In this document: positions 61,860-64,000 of the stretch, piece by piece
Numbering within the stretch: position 1 is the first letter of the stretch
Layout of the letters: the number at the start of each line of letters is the position of its first letter
Assembly: GCA_026419785.1 (NCBI GenBank)
Contig: JAODTK010004710.1
Span: 124,001-188,000 of the forward strand
Source of the DNA: Sclerodactyla briareus
Lineage: Eukaryota; Echinodermata; Holothuroidea; Dendrochirotida; Sclerodactylidae
DNA: 64,000 nt
Direction of reading: 5' to 3'
Translations under genes and position numbers: made by a program
The notes under the pieces: generated by a model
The model's database searches: none
What the model saw: only the letters and a program-made list of their open reading frames with translations
Told to the model about the DNA's origin: nothing

Positions 61860-62080
61860 TGGCGACAAGTCAGTTATTGCAGTCCAAGTCAAGTCACAAG
61901 TCAGACGGTTGCAAGTCCAAGTCAAGTCACAAGTTAATTACGTTAATCGCAAGTCAAGTCGCAAGTCACGGAAATCGGGACTCGAGTCGGACTCGAGTCC
62001 AAGTCATGACTCGAGTCCCCACCTCTGGTAATTCATCCAGTGCCCCCACCATGGTAATCCATCCAGTGCCCCAGAGGTGC
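61860..62080 (+). repeat. CAAGTC repeat and minisatellite relic before exon 8
   Basis: Dense CAAGTC, GACTCGAGTC and AAGTCACAAGTCA words run to about 62020. One or two units of the 25 bp minisatellite follow at 62033-62075 (ATCCAGTGCCCCCACCATGG). The same two repeat types adjoin each other at 51340-51815. Confidence 0.8.
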
Positions 62081-62151
62081 TCTTTGAGCTTCTATTAGTA
62101 TGAATACATTATAGATTTTGTATCTATTGATCATCAGAATAAACAGACCAG

Positions 62152-62849
62152 CCGCAGGAGACCCCAGAGGGTGTCCCCTCATCGGACATGAGCACAGATG
62201 AGCATCGGCCGCAGGAGACCGCGCCCAGTAACCGCCGGAAAGGTCGCCAGCAGAAGCCAAGGAAGCGTAAGATGGATGAACTGGAAGAGACCCACTTGCC
62301 TTACGCACAAGTCCCTATCTTCAAGACCAAATCAGTGATTACCAGTCCAATCGTGATTCCAGAGCAGGTGGGCATGGTCTCTTTTTCAGAAGACGAGGAA
62401 GAAGAAGATGAGGGGTCTGAGCCCAAATCGGGCATGGACGACCACGTTTCTGATGCGGACTTCCGCCCACGGCCGGTGATTAAAGTGACAGTGCGGATGA
62501 TGATCTCCACTGAAGTACCGCAGGTCGAAACTCCGTAGGAGATCGGCGGGCAAGGAACCTGAGAACAGCTATGAGTATGTCTTGCAGCATGGTAACCCTA
62601 GCGCACCACTAAAGATCAAACTGAAACAAATGGCAAAGCGTGATGCCGACCAAGCAACGAATGCAGCCAGCCGGAAGCCCCGAAAGCCGGCCAAGCCGAG
62701 AAGTCGATCCCAAAACGTGTCACAAGAGCCAAAGCTAAAGCTTCTCAGAAAGAGGGAGGTTCGGTTAAGAGGGGTCGCCCACCGTCACAGAGACCGAAGG
62801 CTCCCCCAACTCCGAGGCCTCCTAGTCTTAGAAGGAAGAGGGGTGAAAA
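62152..62849 (+). CDS. Exon 8 of the large gene: basic region with AT-hook
   Basis: An acceptor at ACCAG (62151, phase 0 from exon 7; AACAG at 62146 is the alternative) opens PQETPEGVPSSDMSTDEHRP, then the basic RRKGRQQKPRKRK. SVITSPIVIPEQVGMVSFSE and the acidic EDEEEEDEGSEP follow. After two one-base frame changes (about 62482 and 62510) it reads RRSAGKEPENSYEYVLQHGN and PSAPLKIKLK. After a third (about 62699) it reads IPKRVTRAKAKAS and the AT-hook KRGRPP at 62767-62784. It ends at a donor AA|GTAAGT (62849/62850). The AT-hook (core R-G-R-P) binds the minor groove of AT-rich DNA in many chromatin proteins, which is the main support for a nuclear role. The gene continues beyond the window. Confidence 0.7.
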
Positions 62850-64000
62850 GTAAGTTGAAACATTTTCAGTCATTCAAGGCTAAATACAGGGTTATCTATA
62901 TATAGCGGGGATAACTACCATCCGACTGACTTAACCAGGTTCCTGGCATGTGGGTGCCAAAGACTCCATTTCACCATGTCATCAATGGTCTTCTCCCATC
63001 TTCCTTTCCTCCCTCTGACCTCTACAGCAAATCATTTGCTGTTTGCCTGATTATAACTGTATCATAATATCGCAAAACAACTTTGCGATTGTTGTGCGGC
63101 GCCCAGTACCTTACATTTTGCAAACTGCTTCCTCTCCTGAGGCACATTATTGACAGGCTATGTGATGCATTAGGGCAAGCAATAATGAAACATGTAGTTC
63201 ACGTACAATGTGATGCTGTTCTTAAAACTAAACATGTGCAGGCGGGTAAACTGCCGACGTGTATACCCCCGCAGGAATGGTCTTTTTTTTATCTCGTTTG
63301 GAAGAAGTACTTACATCAATTGACCCACAGTGACTACCTGTTGTTCAGGATCAACTGTAGTCTACATCCTTCGAGTTTCGTTGGATATGACAAAGTTAGA
63401 AAAATCACGTGGATTATGTAAATGTGGCCTCCATATTGTTTGGGACTAATAACAGTCCACATCCACTGAGTTTCGTTCAATCAGAATAACTCTGTATTTT
63501 TGCAAAAAACACACAAATTTTTACTTTTGGTGACCTTGAAATCACCGTCATGTTTCTTGGACAATATTTGTCCCCACCCCCTAAGTTTCATGTAAACCGG
63601 ACTAACTAATTTTCACTAATTTATTTAGGGCAATTGTTTATTTTACATAATTTATTGTTTTGGCTCGTTAGCAAGATTACGGATGAACCATAGGTGCTAT
63701 GGTTGATTTGGTTTGGCACATAGGTGCAGGATAAAATGAACTGATTAAATTTTCTGCATGAAACATGCTAATTAAGTTGTCTATTTTGAATATTATATAA
63801 TGTGGAATTTCAAAGTTTGTCAATTTTTTCACGAAACTTGGTGAATATGGTCTACCTTCAGTCCCAAAACTCTATAACAAAGATTTGGGGTCACTTGAGG
63901 TCATTCATGTGTCTAATTTGCATATTTTATGTGAAGTTTGCGGGATTTTCATGAAACTTGGTGGGTATGGCCAAGGGCGGCGACTTGTGTTGACGGTTGG
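62850..64000 (+). other. Intron 8 of the large gene; dispersed repeats
   Basis: After GTAAGT the sequence contains repeat-like text from about 63300 ('tccacatccactgagtttcg', 'gtttcatgtaaac'). A third copy of the AAGATTACGGATGAACC family lies at 63645-63760, with GGTCA-type text to the edge. No further exon recognised. Confidence 0.5.

Overview
This 64 kb window is eukaryotic nuclear DNA from an animal. It has short coding islands bounded by GT-AG splice sites, separated by kilobase-scale introns full of degenerate non-LTR retrotransposons, tRNA-derived SINE heads, minisatellites, microsatellites and long C/G homopolymers. Repeat content (CR1/L2-type LINEs, GGTCA-rich dispersed repeats, TAGGCCTA-like words) suggests a marine invertebrate, perhaps an echinoderm or another deuterostome. 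That is inference; no species is claimed. There is no prokaryotic operon, CRISPR array or plasmid-like feature.

Layout. Positions 1-1066 hold the last two coding exons of a plus-strand gene that enters from the left. From 12.3 to 62.8 kb, eight splice-bounded coding segments on the plus strand (12271-12381, 23092-24234, 24796-24906, 25400-25921, 37015-37306, 45478-47862, 48858-48989, 62152-62849) have mutually compatible intron phases. They can be read as one large gene that continues past the right edge. Its predicted product is large and mostly disordered: a basic N-terminus, acidic stretches, a charged coiled coil, long Pro/Ser/Gln-rich parts and a C-terminal basic region with an AT-hook. 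I infer a nuclear, chromatin-associated protein but do not recognise the family. The longer exons (1, 2, 6 and 8) are crossed by small frame changes, so the assembly has uncorrected base errors or the locus is decaying.

Repeats. LINE remnants lie at 9.9-10.3 kb (minus), 15.3-15.7 kb (plus), 21.1-22.3 kb (plus) and 57.8-60.7 kb (minus; nearly complete endonuclease plus reverse transcriptase). Other structures are a dimeric ~205 bp satellite (27.4-28.9 kb), a 1.93 kb tandem duplication carrying a tRNA-like SINE head (32.75-36.6 kb), an inverted repeat around 2.5 kb (38.3-41.4 kb), a 25 bp minisatellite at three sites, a 53 bp x3 array of paired bZIP-type palindromes (51.0 kb), a GGTCA-rich repeat block (53.9-56.6 kb) and a TTCGGAATAACGACC satellite in three blocks. 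The rest is intron or intergenic DNA in which I see no gene.
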